DNA of 64,000 nucleotides from Eumeta japonica. Lineage: Eukaryota; Arthropoda; Insecta; Lepidoptera; Psychidae. The DNA lies in the NCBI GenBank assembly GCA_005406025.1, contig BGZK01000099.1, forward strand, positions 620,001 to 684,000, read 5' to 3'. Both the position numbers and the translations under genes were made by a program. Positions 45,956-59,590 of the stretch are shown here, in pieces (position 1 is the stretch's first letter; the number at the start of each line of letters is the position of its first letter). The notes under the pieces are model-generated. The model ran no database searches. It was not told the origin of the DNA and was given only the letters and a program-made list of their open reading frames with translations.

Positions 45956-47929
45956 TATAAATTAATATTGCGTTGTTTATATTGTAAACTGTGTACGGTC
46001 ATTTTGCGTAATACGCTAATCTTATAGCACATTACTGGGAAAACAAAGTATTTAAACATGTTTGTCAAGAAAGATTCACTAAGTAAAACCATTGAAATGT
46101 AAAGGGAAACAACACTAAAAATTTAACTAACCGCTCATCATATTTCATATCATATAAATATTTTGGAATATTTATCTACATTTTTCCAATTTTTTTTTTG
46201 ACAATTCCCAATTGTTAAGTTCTGAAGCATACTCCTACCATCGCCAAAAAAAATCACGATTCAGTTTCAAAAAAACAGGATTCATTATTGTACAATTTTC
46301 TAAATATAAAAAAAAATACACCTAAGTACTATAATAAAATATTAAAATTTTATTACGTACCAGCGAGATGATTTAACGGCACCTACACGTAAATTAAGCG
46401 GCACCCGCCGTGTTCAGTTCAACGAGTCAAAATGCAAATTTTAATAAGATACCGATCGTAGTCGTTAATTTTTATGGGAATAACTTTTAAGTTCACATTA
46501 AATCCTTATACGCTCGGACGGTCACGACGTTACAGCTAAGTTATGACGTGTATCACTTGAACGTGTAATTGTTATTGTTTAAGCGTTACACGGTATTTTA
46601 TTTTTGAGATTTTCGATAGATAATTACATTAAAAAGGAACACGTAATAAATAAAAAGGCATTCAGAATAATTTATTATGAAAGAACGCGATGAGAAGGCT
46701 GTGGTAGTGGAAACATTTTGGTTATAAAAGTATAATTTTATACAAATCGTGCTTGACGGTATATTTGACGCTTACGATTATACAAAATAGAAATTGCTGA
46801 AGTGAAACTTCTTTGAACAATGTGGGGAATATTTCTTTGCGGTTACGAAAACTGTTACGCGTTGCGCGTGCACGTATGAGTGCATATACGTCATGCATTG
46901 AATATATACCAGTACTATAAAATATATAGTACAGCACACGTTATGGGAATCTACCTAATATACTGCGTATAAATAGTTCAATACTAAAATATATTTTTTT
47001 GGAACTTACAAAGGCAAAACTATTTTGTTTTGCCTTTCCTGTCCTATTTATTTTAAGTCAATTCAAAATAATACACTTTTTATTTTGTATTCTACACACA
47101 TATGTTTTAAAAACACTTATTTTATAATATTGTACATTGCCCAATACAGTTTCTATCATTTAGAATTCATTACCTTTATTATATCATATCATTTCCTATG
47201 CATTTTTACATACAAATTTGTGTACAAATACGTCATTAGCGTGTGTTATCTTTTCAACTGTTGTTTACTAAGATTAATTTTTAAAGTTCATAGGTGTTGC
47301 AGGGAGTAAATGCAAACAACACAAGCTAATGACCTATTTGTACGCGCTCGCAGCTAATGTACAATACTAAAACAACTTAAAAACTGTAATCAACTATGGT
47401 CGGATTTTGACCCCTAGCCGACCATTATATATACCAAATATGTTTACGGGCATACCCTATGAATATCAAACGTTTCTTATTTATTTTTTTTGCTGACCTA
47501 ACAATGAGATAACATAAATCTGATGACCTTAAAGGTGACAGATTTAGATTTCGTAAAATCACATATTATAATTTGGACTATTTTAAAATAATAACAAACA
47601 GGCCTTTCAATAACAACCGAATCGCTTATTTTTATATTTACAGCATCACTATTTTTAATAAGTCTTAGGCGGGCCAGTTTCATTTCAAAATATCCAGACT
47701 CGGGGCTCGCCAATCCTAGTTATTGTCATACCTTCAAGCCGCCATTCTTTGGTTGCTAACAGATGAGAGTTTCTGCACCAGACATACTCCTTAGAAAGGG
47801 TGATTTAGTATGGAAACCCAATTTACCCGTTCCAGCCGTCCATATATCATTGTCTGGGAGGTTTAAAGCTAAAGGCGAACTTAAACTAACTTCGGATGAA
47901 TGATGGCAGAGGCGAGTGGGCGAAGTCGC
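45956..47929. other. AT-rich noncoding DNA
   Basis: No gene. A hairpin at 47010-47037 and TTTTTATGGGAATA near 46471 were noted. Confidence 0.5.
47010..47037. repeat. 11-bp perfect hairpin
   Basis: AAAGGCAAAAC (47010-47020) pairs with GTTTTGCCTTT (47027-47037) over a 6-nt loop. Confidence 0.8.
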
Positions 47930-48140
47930 TTGATTTAGAGCTTTTATTACTGTGATAGTGTTATCCCGTCGCGATGACGATTACGGCGCCGGCGGCCGCG
48001 AAGTTGTCAAAGGCCGCCGCTGAGCCCATACTACCCCAGTGACGGCGTTGGCCGGTTGGTTGGTTGGTCGGTGCCAAACACTGGAAATAACTTGCCGGTC
48101 AATTTGTTTGGACAACGGGACGTGGGGAGTAAACATAGTG
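47930..48140. other. GC-rich noncoding block
   Basis: CG-dense core (GGCGCCGGCGGCCGCG near 47985) followed by a TTGG tetranucleotide run near 48054-48068. No repeat ends. Candidate regulatory DNA. Confidence 0.3.
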
Positions 48141-49139
48141 ACGTACATAACGTTTATCGATGGTGTGTGACTTCATAAATGAATAGTTTAAAAGTTGGCA
48201 ACGTAACGGTTGCCTTATTTTTTGAAAATACCGTCTATCGACACTGTGAAATTTCAAGAGAATAAGGTCTCATTATTAAACGTAGGTTCAGTTTTTAAAG
48301 AATAATAGATATAAAATCGAAAAACAGTTTTTGTAAAAATCTACGTTCAATTTTCAGATCTACATCGAAATACATTAACTACTGGATGCATAATACAATC
48401 CGCTTTTAGTTCTTGAAAGTTCTTCTGCTAAGATTTATTTACATATATTAATATTTATAATTAATAAACCGGTTTATTAAAATTAAGACCAACTTCCTGT
48501 TTTCTTTTAGGTTTTTCCTTATTCAATGGGTATGAACGGCACAATCAATACGCCTACAACGCCTGATAGTCCGTCTGTTGGTTTGGCCTACATTTATACG
48601 ACTGCATCGTTTTGAACGTAATAGATAGCCGGTTAATTTTTTTTTTTACAGAGTATACGTGTTATAATGGCGGATATTCTAAAAATAATAAAATATTCAT
48701 ATGTTCTTAGTGTTTCATTAATTTTATCGATTTATGTATGCATTAATATCTACTATTAATAATTAAATGAAACTTGCTGGAAACGATAGAAATAAATAGC
48801 CCACAGAAAAACTATTGTAGTTACGAAAACATAAACTTAAATGGTCTTCGAGTGGATAGTGACAATCGTTTTTACAATTTTTTTTCCTTTCAGACAGTAC
48901 ACAAAAACAGTAGGTAATTTTCTTATTAATAATAAATGTAAATATTAGAGTCGCGGACTAGATTTTATACACATATGGAAATTCGTAAAGATGACAGAAA
49001 TACAAATACTTTTTCTTTGGAGCACTATCATTAAAGTCTAATCTAATTTTTATTTCAATTTCAAATTAAATTTCTATTTCAACAAGAGATATATTTTCAG
49101 TATCATTCAAACATTTCATACGTGAAATAACAGCAAATA
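48141..49139. other. AT-rich noncoding DNA
   Basis: No gene. It contains the 20-bp palindrome at 48461-48480. Confidence 0.5.
48461..48480. repeat. 20-bp perfect palindrome
   Basis: TTAATAAACCGGTTTATTAA is its own reverse complement, centred on ACCGGT. Confidence 0.95.
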
Positions 49140-49560
49140 ATTTACTGGAATCGGGCAAAGCGTTCATAAACTGGACATTAGGGTCATTAAGAATCTGGGG
49201 GTCAAACTCATAAAGCTTTTTGACTGCCGGCAGGTATCACGCCCAAAGGTACCTACAAGCAGGTCACCATTATACCTATAACATACACCTTGAGGCCTAG
49301 AACTAATTAAGCATCAAAGAGCAGCCATTCATTCACCTGCCACGTCGCAGATCCTATTCAGTCAAACCTTTAGAGTCATTTAAGAAGGCGAAACTTTCCG
49401 GCGACAATGGGTCCCTGTTTCTGGCAACCGGCAATTTATTGCCCCCGTGGACGGAACAAAAGCAACGGTAGATGGCGCCACGCCCAACGCCCTTTGGGGA
49501 ATTCAATAAGGCCCTGGGTTCCGGCCCATTACACGTCAAAACATTAAAGACAATTATCTA
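49140..49560. other. GC-richer noncoding block
   Basis: About 400 bp of near-balanced composition between AT-rich flanks, with no repeat terminus and no domain in any frame. Candidate conserved noncoding DNA. Confidence 0.3.
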
Positions 49561-51231
49561 TGTTTTATGGTACGTACTCATCCTCTCTATGCCTGATGAA
49601 ATTATAAATTCAATGAATAACAAACAACGAATTATTTAGAATTCTAATAAAGCATCATAATCTATATTAAGATGTATAAAATCAATTACTTTAATGACAT
49701 GCCGATTTCTGAATTATAGCTTGTTATGTCTTCTTTCAAACATGTCGTTTATCATAATAATGAAATAAATTTAGCCGTGAGGATAAATTAATTATACTAA
49801 TGATATTTTACGAGAAGACTTGATTCGTGATTCAATAAGAAACAGACTTGCCTAATTTGGAATTGTAGATGGATTTAGTAAATCAATGGCTAACTTTCCG
49901 TAAACACGGCATAAAATAGAATATCATATGTAACTGCTAACTGCAAAAACTTTCAGCTATAAATAAAAACGGACATCTAGAAAAGGTGGTTAAAGGTTAT
50001 TTGGAAATTTACCTTTTCCCGAGTTATAATGTTTCTCGATGAATACAATAATGCAGCATTGAAATGCTTCTTTCATAATGTATATTCTCAGTAAATAACC
50101 ATTTAAAGACCTTTTTCTATTTAATCATATTTTAACATGTATCAATAATCAATACAAAAATAGCCATGACTTCTAGTGTAACCTAGTAATTTATTCTTAA
50201 ATTATAACATACACTTACGATATTGTTCTCCACTTTCTGGTACGTGGAGCTGTTTTTTTTTTATTTTGTGCACATCTTGCACAAATTTTGTGATTGTATT
50301 TTTTTTATTTATTGTCGATCATAGGAATACGTTAAGTATGAATCGTCTTGATGCATAAATACAAATTTTTTTGAATAATTTATTCAAAGCGTCACCTACC
50401 GTTATGTATTCTTTTCTTGCACTAAACCAGCATGTAATTAGTATTTTAGGGCCATCCAAAATTTTTTATTATTTGACCACAGCACCACTTATCGGGTCCA
50501 TATTTTGCATTTTTTTCTTGTTATATTATATTTTAAATGTAAATAATTTTTTACTACTTGTCTACAGCGCTACATATCGTAGCCTAAAATAGCTAACTAA
50601 TTAATTAACTAACACAAACGTTACAGCAATATAAATATAAATAATAGTAATTTTAGGTATAACTAGTGGACATTAAAATATTGAAAGTTTAATTCAAGTA
50701 ACTAATATTTCTTATCTTTGTATTCAGCAGACGTTAGGATTTACTAAAGATGATTGAAAGAAGACTTTAGGAATGAAACGGAGTATTTATTACAGACAGA
50801 TAATATTTATCGATAATAGCCGATATACGGCTACGTTGCATTAAGATATAGGAGATTATAGCCCAGTGAAATAAATGAAAATTAATGAAGTTAACCGCGG
50901 CGGTTGCACGCATAGACATTGCCTTTCTCGACGTTCATCACGTTTCCGAGGTGATACCGAAGATTTTGCATGTAAATCCCAAATAACTTGATATTTTAGA
51001 ACAGTTAAGAAAGTTGTCATAATTATTCGCTAATTTTGAGTGTTGTCGAATATTAAATCTTCGAATTCCCAGTCACTTGAGCTCATACAGAAAAGTGTTA
51101 AATCTCTTCACGTTTACTCTGTTCAAGGGCAAATCCATTTTATTCCCCGAACGCTTGAATATCATAGAACTGATTCGACTCGTCCAAATTTGTTAATGCT
51201 TTGTTTCACTCACATCATCACTGACAGCACA
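49561..51231. other. AT-rich noncoding DNA
   Basis: No gene. An internal near-duplication, GACCACAGCACCACTTATCG (about 50475-50494) and GTCTACAGCGCTACATATCG (about 50560-50579), hints at a small old duplication. Confidence 0.45.
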
Positions 51232-51425
51232 CCTTCCCTTAACCTTTTTATTTCAGATTCAGGGGGATTCGATCGAGTCTTCGACTTGCGGTGCGGGTCG
51301 CTGACGATCGCCATCGACATTCCGACGACAACCAACGTCCGTGACCGACGGCTTAGCCTATTAGCCTATTATTCGAGACACGCAGCGAGCGGTTCCCCGT
51401 CTACGCGCGCGTTTCAATAGGCGAG
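51232..51425 (-). mobile_element. tRNA-derived SINE, head missing
   Basis: The minus-strand 3' end is CTGAAATAAAAAGGTTAAGG then GAAGG at 51232-51256, the family terminus. The body contains GCCGTCGGTCACGGACGTTG (about 51329-51348). The tRNA-like head is not recognisable at the right edge. A 126-residue plus-strand frame that runs through it is not a gene. Confidence 0.55.
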
Positions 51426-51429
51426 TCCG

Positions 51430-51860
51430 GATTCGGAATAGGGCCCGCACTACATCAGGTGCCGGGATAAGACTTAATGCGGTTCCGATAAATTCTCATG
51501 TGTCCATCGAAGCGAGAGTCGCTAATTGGTAGCAGTTCGGCCCCGGTCGTAAATCAAGCGGCCGCCGCCTCACGTCTCTGCCACCATAAATTTTCGCAAG
51601 TGAAAATGTCCCCCGGTAAAACTGCGAATGTTTCTTGCGCGCGGCTCCCCCGCGATAGGTGTTCGCTCAAAGGAGAAATCTCTAGTCGGATTCCTTGCTG
51701 AGGAGGTGGTCTATTTGCTTTTTTGCCGGCCCAACAATTACGCCCTTATAAAACGGCCGATCGACAGATAATTTTCCTTAACGGCGGCTGTAATGACGGT
51801 TGGCCGTCATCGGGTTGTTTTTATTGCGGCTCTGCACGTACTCCTGTATATAGGGATGAA
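51430..51860. other. GC-rich noncoding block
   Basis: It contains TATAAAACGGCC at 51747-51758 and a small TGACGG-TTGG-CCGTCA hairpin near 51794. No repeat terminus. Candidate regulatory DNA. Confidence 0.35.
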
Positions 51861-51983
51861 TGCGCGTTCATTTTCAGGGTTACCATGTAAACTATAGAAA
51901 ACCTTACATTTTTGCCATTCCATATTTTTGATATCTGCACATATTGAAACGAGAATTGTGTACATATAATTAAATTCATGATT

Positions 51984-52042
51984 CGAAAATACATAAGTTC
52001 AAATTCATATTTTTTTTATGAATTTGGACTTATGTATTTTCG
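51984..52042. repeat. 26-bp hairpin, one mismatch
   Basis: The arm at 51984-52009 (CGAAAATACATAAGTTCAAA and on) pairs with 52017-52042 with a single mismatch and a 7-nt T loop. Confidence 0.9.
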
Positions 52043-52430
52043 GCTTCAACAAGATGAATGAATATCTCAAAAAAAGAAATTATACTCATGTATCGTAATA
52101 CGTTCAATGTCTTTTGGTAAGTCTCTTTGAATAAAACAAACTTATTTAGAAGTTTTACATTTTTAACTCATAAGTAACAAATAATTTAGAATGGGCTACT
52201 AAAACCGTTTTCAAGAGAAAATCCTAACCCTTCAACGAAAAATACCATTTAATTTTCTTTAGCTATGATTTGAAATGAAAATTGTAATTGTGAAAAAAAT
52301 ACTTTTAGAGAATCAATAAATTTTTTAAAATTAAAATGATGGAATAGCTGTCATAATATAGCACGACAATAATATTGAAAAAAATAAAGATCGATATAAA
52401 AAAAAAAGAAAAAGAGAGATAATTGTCTTT

Positions 52431-52895
52431 TAAGGTTCCGTACCTTAAAATAAAAACGAACCCCCCATAGTAATACTTTGTTGCCCGTCTCTGTCTTTCG
52501 GTCTCTATATATGTCTGTCTACCTGTGAAGACCCTTTTTCTCAGGAATGTGTGGGAATATCAAATTAAAATTAATATCAAAACTTAGTATTGTTGTCGCT
52601 CGAAACTGCAATAAAATCAAGTTTCTAAGTTACAATCAGAAATCCGACCATTTATGCTTTATATTTTGACACTCACAAATAAATAAGTAAAATAAATTAG
52701 GTACTTCCCATTTACTTAGAATAATGGAATTTGGCAAGACAGTCTCACAGCACAAGTGAAAGAAAAAAAATTCAAAAATTATGGATTTATGTTTAGATAA
52801 CAAAAAATATTACAAAACACTTGCAGTTGAATTTGGATCGAAAGTAAATCGATGTATGGGAGCATATTTTTTAACTTCTGGCTATAAAAAATTAT
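52431..52895 (+). mobile_element. lepidopteran dispersed repeat (GGTTCCGTACC type)
   Basis: It begins TAAGGTTCCGTACCTTAAAA, then ATAGTAATACTTTGTTGCCC with GTCTCTGTCTTTCGG, CTTTTTCTCAGGAATGTGTG and later AGGTACTTCCCATTTACTTA. This order of segments is one I associate with a common repeat of moth and butterfly genomes, whose full form ends in a GGCCAAGTGCGAGTC-type sequence like the repeat at 39821. The right end is missing here. There is no open frame. Confidence 0.7.
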
Positions 52896-54301
52896 GAATC
52901 ACAAAAATTAGCATATTTAATATAATTCGTAAAATTTTAAAAATCCCGAGACCATATATCGAAATATCTCGCCAGTATACGTAATGTCGAAAATGACAAA
53001 AATCGTCGAAACCCTTGATGGATGAAAAATCTGCATACATAATTAAGTTTGTACGGAAATCCCAGGATGTAAGTCCTGTTCGGTGTTTTGTCTAAATGGT
53101 TGTTATTCTCGTGCGGAGAATATAAAAAATCTAATAATTTAAACAGTCCATAACTATTGTTCGATTTCATAACCCTGACATATTGTTTTAATTTAAGATT
53201 ACGCCAAATAATCACAAACAGTAGTAAGGTTGTATTCGGCCAGTTGTTTAACTGGAAGCCCAAAATAGTGTCTCTTGACGGGACAAGCGATGCAAATTAG
53301 CTATATTTGAGTAAAAAAGCAGCGACATCTCGACTTCATTACGCTTAATTAATTGCCAACCGAGAAAAAAAGGAGAAAAATAAAATACAAATCTTTCTCA
53401 TTCATCGGGAAGAGGAACAACCTCATCTTGGGTAGCTTTGGGAGGCTCGTGATTGATTATAGTTAGAGCTTTCGTGCCCAATATTTGTCAAAACATTTTC
53501 CGGATGTTTTCCTTTCGTTAATTAATTTAGGGACAGGGCTCTCTCGGAGGGCGCTCCGCGTTGGAGGGCACTTCAAAAGGATTACCGAGTCGTATAAAGC
53601 CTGAATGCGACGTGAAAATAAAGGTAAATAAGGCTGAAAAAAAAAATGTTGGTCAAGTGTGAATAGGGCTGCGGTCGTATATACTTAGCGGAGGGTGAGG
53701 GTTTGCCCGCATTTGGTAGTAAAAATATGTGAGTTTTGAGGAACACTCGCTGATTTATAGATGAAATACAGACGACAATAATAATTATTAACAGTTCATT
53801 GTATCATTACTACCACAGTCACTGTAATTGTGTGTTATAATTGGGACAATTGCAAGTAAATTTTAGGTACTCATGCTAATAGTAAACTGTGAGCAAAGGA
53901 ATTTAATTTTATAAATTACTTCATTATAGTGTGAACTCCGAAGCTTATTAAAAATTATTTCAATTAGTCAGACATTCCATACGTATTATAAAATACAATA
54001 TTTCACTTTGTCTGTCTGTCCGTTTGTGCACTAAACCGTTAGCATAATTTATGTAATTCTAGTTTTAGGATGGAAGTACTTTATCGATCTAGATTTTGGT
54101 ACGCATTAGGTTACGACAATTCATTTAGTACATCAGCAATAACAATAACAAAAATAACCAGAATAACACTAACAATATTCAGAATAAATACCTAAATATA
54201 CTGATGTAGGTGGATTTGTCAAAATACACTATAGAAGTATTCTTCCCCAATGTTAGGTGTCAGGTTGGTGGGTTTGGGTCTTTCGGGCTGGTTTTTAGTG
54301 A
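52896..54301. other. noncoding DNA
   Basis: A 108-residue minus-strand frame (52937-53263) has no domain. A GC-richer patch lies at 53520-53720. Nothing else was recognised. Confidence 0.45.
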
Positions 54302-54405
54302 GGGTTAGGGGGCAGCTAACAATCCTTGTCGTCAGTGCAATAACAACGTCCGCGACCGACGGCTTAAGGCGCCCTTTAACGAGGGGAGACATTGACCGAA
54401 ACCGT
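54302..54405 (-). mobile_element. possible SINE body fragment
   Basis: AACAACGTCCGCGACCGACG and GCTTA (about 54341-54366) closely match the body of the SINE at 51232-51425 (ACCAACGTCCGTGACCGACG). The head and 3' terminus are not visible. The 142-residue frame crossing it (54250-54678) has no domain. Confidence 0.4.
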
Positions 54406-57400
54406 GAACAAGATATCCGATCCCTAACAGTTATTCATTGCAGCAAAACTAATTATATTTATGATGACAAACGATTATGGATTTGGATTCAAAAGCTTGT
54501 AAAAGCACTTTCATTTGTTATTGACAAGAAAAAGACCATGTTACGCAGGTGTCGGATCTACGTCGCAGGAAGGGGGCTCTGTCGACATGCACCGAGCGCC
54601 ACTGTTCGCAGCAGATTTTGTGCTGAACACGTGATTTGGATTAGAAGAATGAGGTATAGGTTTATAGGCATTTCATAGAAATGACGGAAGTAAAAAATAG
54701 TCGAACAGAGCATTTGGTACATAACAATTGATATCCTCTAAAGTGTGTCCAGTTCGCTGCAATACGTAACTAATTCACGGTCCAATGCTCCCGATAAATT
54801 CACACTGTTACTGTCGCTAGATTACGCCAGTAAAATAAATATTTTTATATTCCCTCCATGAATTGATTTCCTGTAGGCAGTGGCAGCTGTCACACCTGTT
54901 TTATATTCTCTTCATGAATTAATTTTCAGAAGATATTGACGGCTGTCACTGGGTTCATATTATCGCAATAATATTATTTTATTTCGTTAAAAAATTCACA
55001 GATCTCACGCTCTGCACGACCTTCGGTTACATTGAAAATGAACTCAATAACAAAAGGAATAAAAGTAAACGAACAAAAACAAAACCTTCAGTCTCAAAAT
55101 AATATTCATTAACTAGGCACATTACAAATCATATTCTCAATTATAATACTTTTTTATAACAAATAATTTTAAATAAGTCTATTGACATGTAGAAATTAAC
55201 GTTTTAGTTATTATAAACTGTCGTCAATACTCCCATTCACATTCGACGTAAGTTCTAAGCATGAAACGACTGGTTTCGAAAAATTCACATTCCATAAATT
55301 ATCATTTTTTCCAGATATTGAGTTAATCTTCTGTTAAAAAATTATAAATAAAAAAAATATGTAAAAAGGTTGAAAGTGTCCTTTAGAAATCCCCTAGAAC
55401 GCTCATATTTTTAGTGATTTTTCCCAATTTCCTCAAAAAAAAAAACAAATTATTTTTTTTCTTATCATCTAGTCCTTGTCTATACGCATCTTTTGACACC
55501 ACAATCATTTACCTAGACATAGAAACTCGTGACCTCAGGAAGCGTTCACTGAAAATGAAGTTCCTACTAAAGCGATCGGAAAAACATTTTCAAAATAAAA
55601 TTCAAAATTTCAAAACAAAAAGATTGCACAAAATTACATGGCTACCATCCACATCCATTCAAACGCACTTCGCCCGCCGCCGTGCAATGATTCGGACGTT
55701 CCTTAGCAATACTCTATCCGCCTATTTTTTGCCATCCATGGTGACAATGGGAGTATAATATCAAATAAAACCGCCTCATCACGTAGTAGAAGTTGACTCC
55801 GTATCGTCTTCTGTGGCACAGCAATATCACAAGGAAACCATATCGCTTCCACTTCGACCTTGATATTGATTACGCTAATTATGTAATGTATGTGCCTCCT
55901 TAACAGGATCACATAAACCTTGCTTAGATGTTAGATAACGCACGTTATTCGATATATACATCGAAATATGTCGATGGGGGTGCACGACATATATAAAATT
56001 GTCGAATGCAAATGTGATCCAAACAAATCCTCGCCTACAACGTTTATACATCAAGATCATCGAGTAATAGAGTTATAGGAATATGTAAATATTTCTATAA
56101 GTCTGTAATCGAAGGTCTTTAACATGATCGAAACGGGTGGAACAAGGTCAAGTCTACAGTATCGCATTAACGAGTGTATAGTGGTGTCGGCGCGAGTTGT
56201 GCGCCCGCTACGTGCCAAGGCAACGTTTTTTCCTCCCGACTCTTGTTCAACGTGGAACTAGAATAATTGGAAAAGTTCGCTCATTATATTTTTGGCGCAA
56301 CTTTTTTCTCGAGTTCTTCGAGCCCGTACTTGTTTCTATATGTTTTCCCCTTAATAAATAACGGTCGAATGTGTAATACATTTATTTTTCGTTCGCCCTT
56401 ATGCGATGGAACATGCCGCAAGTTTGCGAGAAATGTAAATTACTAATATGAAATCGTGTAATCTGTCTCAAAACTGATTTTCAAATTATCCGCTAATGAA
56501 GATTTTTCAGTCCTAACCAAATCTTTGACAGTACAACGACTTCCAAAGTTGACGTTTATCAGTGATGTTTGTAGTTCAAAAAACCGACAAACGAAGGTCA
56601 GTTTCGTAACGTTACTGACGAAAACCTTTGCTTATTAAATTGGCTTTTAGCTTCACAGTAAAAATCACCAATGCATTTTCTAATTTGAAAAAAAGGTTGC
56701 TCTTATCGCCTAGATGCAATCGTGAGTATGTCATTCAATTGGCAGCATTTTTCGGTAACACATTACCGTATCGTATTCGTTTCAAGGTTTAATCATATCA
56801 GTTATTATAACGGCTAAATTCATAGTTATACGACCATGAAACTTCAAATTATAATCGAATTACTTACTTATGATTTTAAATAAGCAACGACAACCAAATT
56901 TACGCCTTAGCTGCCTTAGTCATAATTACCTACCTATTTTTCTTTTTTTTTAGTATTCGAGAAAACATAATATGATAAGGTCAAAACGATTAAGAGAAAA
57001 TGTCAAATAACTAGTTAACAGCCTAAGTTATTTTCTCTCTGAAGGCTGAAACACATTTTTCTCAGTAAATAATTTTCGTGAGCGCGATATTATTAATTCT
57101 ATTTTCAGAAAGAATGACATTATTCAACGTATTATGTTCACGTTTCAGGCTTTTTCTTCTCCACGATTATTTTTCTAATATTTTCGTAAAATATTAAAGT
57201 GTTTAGCTCAGTGTTTGTCGCCGTCCGTAATATCATGAGCGTGTTGACGTCACTCGCTTCTTCGTTTCACCGCCAGGGTTGGCGCTCCTGTTTTGTGACA
57301 TTGTTGGTAAAAGATTGAATATTTATAAAATCAAATCACAACAAATAAAAAATTGAATTATGTAATAACGAAATAGTTATAATTAAAATTAACGGTGTCT

Positions 57401-59394
57401 TGTCTAGTGTTTTATAAAGAAGTTTTTTTTTACATGTTTTTAATCTATGAGGAATTCTTTTAGATTTGAATACATCGGTTTAAGCAAAACGAAGCAGAGT
57501 ATTAATCACAATCATTTTAATCAAACCAGATGATACGATATTCAGTATAGGACGATTGACCAACGAGTTTTTTTTAAGCTAATTCAAATTAGTCATTCCG
57601 TAACCGGAAATTTTCATCGTACTGACAATGACGGCCGCTAGCAACTCTCAGTTGCATTATGTTACAATAGGTTTACGATAAAAGCACTAGAAGCATAAGA
57701 CATAGGACTTCAACAAATCTTCTAAATTAAATACAGTGGCGAATAACCCTCTCATTTTGATCCCGCAACCTAATCTGTTCCAACACTCGTTTAATTCAGT
57801 TCATCTAACGCTAGCGCATTCGGTTAAATCGTTCAAAATTTCATTTTAAAATGAATCATGAAACGGACATTTTTTTCAAGTATTGTATGCAAGGAGTGAA
57901 CATCGCACACGCCCAGTCGTACCTGAAACCACGCTGGCAGCCGAAAGCGAGGAGAACACATCATATAAATGGGTATGAAGGTTAAGCACAGGATAAAACA
58001 GAATGATTCCGACCGGCAACAGGCGCATAAACAATAAATAACGGAAAAATAAATATTGTTTTAACGTTTCCTCCGGCGGCAACCCTAAAATCTGCGGCAA
58101 AATAATTAGATTTCCTTAGCGTACGTCTTCTCACTCTGTATGTTTTGGTAATTATTTCTCGGTAAAAGTCGGGGTCGCGCGGGCCCCTGTTTTGTTTACA
58201 TCTTCGTATTCGAGGAAAATTGTGGAAGGGAAATATGTGCGTTCAAAAACAAAATTTCCACTAGACTATTGCAATTTTATTTAGTTATTTTCATGCAATT
58301 TTTTCACTACAAATAGTACGAATTCTAGTAATAATATACGTCCAAAACAATGACACATAACTTGAATAGATTATTATTTACAATTTTTTCTTCAAATGAT
58401 ATACATTCAACAAAAACACACACATATTTTCTCAGTACACGATCATTGATGTCACGCTATTGATCCCATTCTATTATGATTACAACTGTTTTACTTTACT
58501 TTTTATTTGCCATAGTTGGGCTTTAGTGCTTTTAACAATAATATGAATGTCTATACTAAAGGTCATCTAAAACTAATTGTACATTGATAAATATAATGCA
58601 CATAGATAGATAATTATATAAAACGGCCGTCACAACATACAATATTATATACAATATGTATAAAAAGTATCCATAGCATAAAATATTGCAATATAAATGC
58701 GAAAAATTAACGGAACATTAGTGGTTATGTCTAGGTAAGAGTTTGTTAATACTGTTAAACACAGCTTATCGCCTGGTCCAAAAAGAAAACTGCATATGCT
58801 GAGTTCTTGGTATTTCATATTAGTGCATTTATTACAAATCGTTAACTGCAAATAGCTAATAATATATTTGTAATAATTTTTACAAGTATTAAGTAAGCAA
58901 GCACGTATTTTATGTTATTAAAATAATTTACTACAAATAACACTATATGTAACAATTTTTTTGAAAAAGTAAACACTCAATTTGTAAATCAATATGCTAT
59001 AATAGAATTGGACTTCGATAAACTACAACACTTTTACGAAAGTCACATATTCAATTAAACTACTTTAGTAAAGCGACAGCATTCGGCTCCGATGCCCTAA
59101 TGGTTCCTTTCGACGGAGGGCTATTCGTTATATCGGCCCCTAAAATCACGGCACCCCATTCGCCGGCCCTGTAATTAGTAACTCGATATAAATAGGGTGT
59201 CTAAGTTCATATTTACATTGTCCCCCGTTCGTTAGCGTCGCATGAGTGAGAGCACAGTAATTTGATTTTTTTATAACGCCCCTCCCACTGTAATTGAACT
59301 TCTATGTTTTTCAATTGTTGAAAATTGCAAACCTTTCATCGAGCAGTAAAGCTATAACGAACCTGTCGCCATTTAAAAATACAACATTATTAAC
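54406..59394. other. long noncoding stretch
   Basis: Mostly AT-rich. GC-richer patches lie at about 56150-56420, 58130-58250 and 59070-59230. TATAAAACGGCC occurs at 58617-58628. No gene, no recognised transposon and no tandem repeat. Confidence 0.45.
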
Positions 59395-59590
59395 TAGTTG
59401 TGCCCGCGACTTCGTGTGCGTGAAATTTATTTTTTAAATAACCATTTTAAGCCAATTTTGATAAAAGTAAATCTATATGTCGCCCTAGGTTACACTCGAC
59501 TTAGTTGCGACAATACTATAAACTATGCTAAAAATCTATGGAAAATGTATAGTGGTTTTGGAGATTGGCACGTTCAATTAGTGGATGTAA
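59395..59590 (-). mobile_element. Helitron-like end, minus strand
   Basis: ACTAGTTGTGCCCGCGACTT and CGTGTGCGTG at 59394-59423 is the reverse complement of the familiar insect repeat end CGAAGTCGCGGGCACAACTAGT type, like the CTAGT-ended fragment at 45770. The stretch to 59590 (GGAGATTGGCACGTTCAATT) may be its body. No coding domain. Confidence 0.45.

Noticed and set aside
51040..51420. 126-residue plus-strand open frame
   Set aside because: About half of it runs through the SINE at 51232-51425 and no domain is seen.
54250..54678. 142-residue plus-strand open frame, one of the longest in the window
   Set aside because: No recognisable domain or splice context, and it crosses SINE-like sequence at about 54341-54366.
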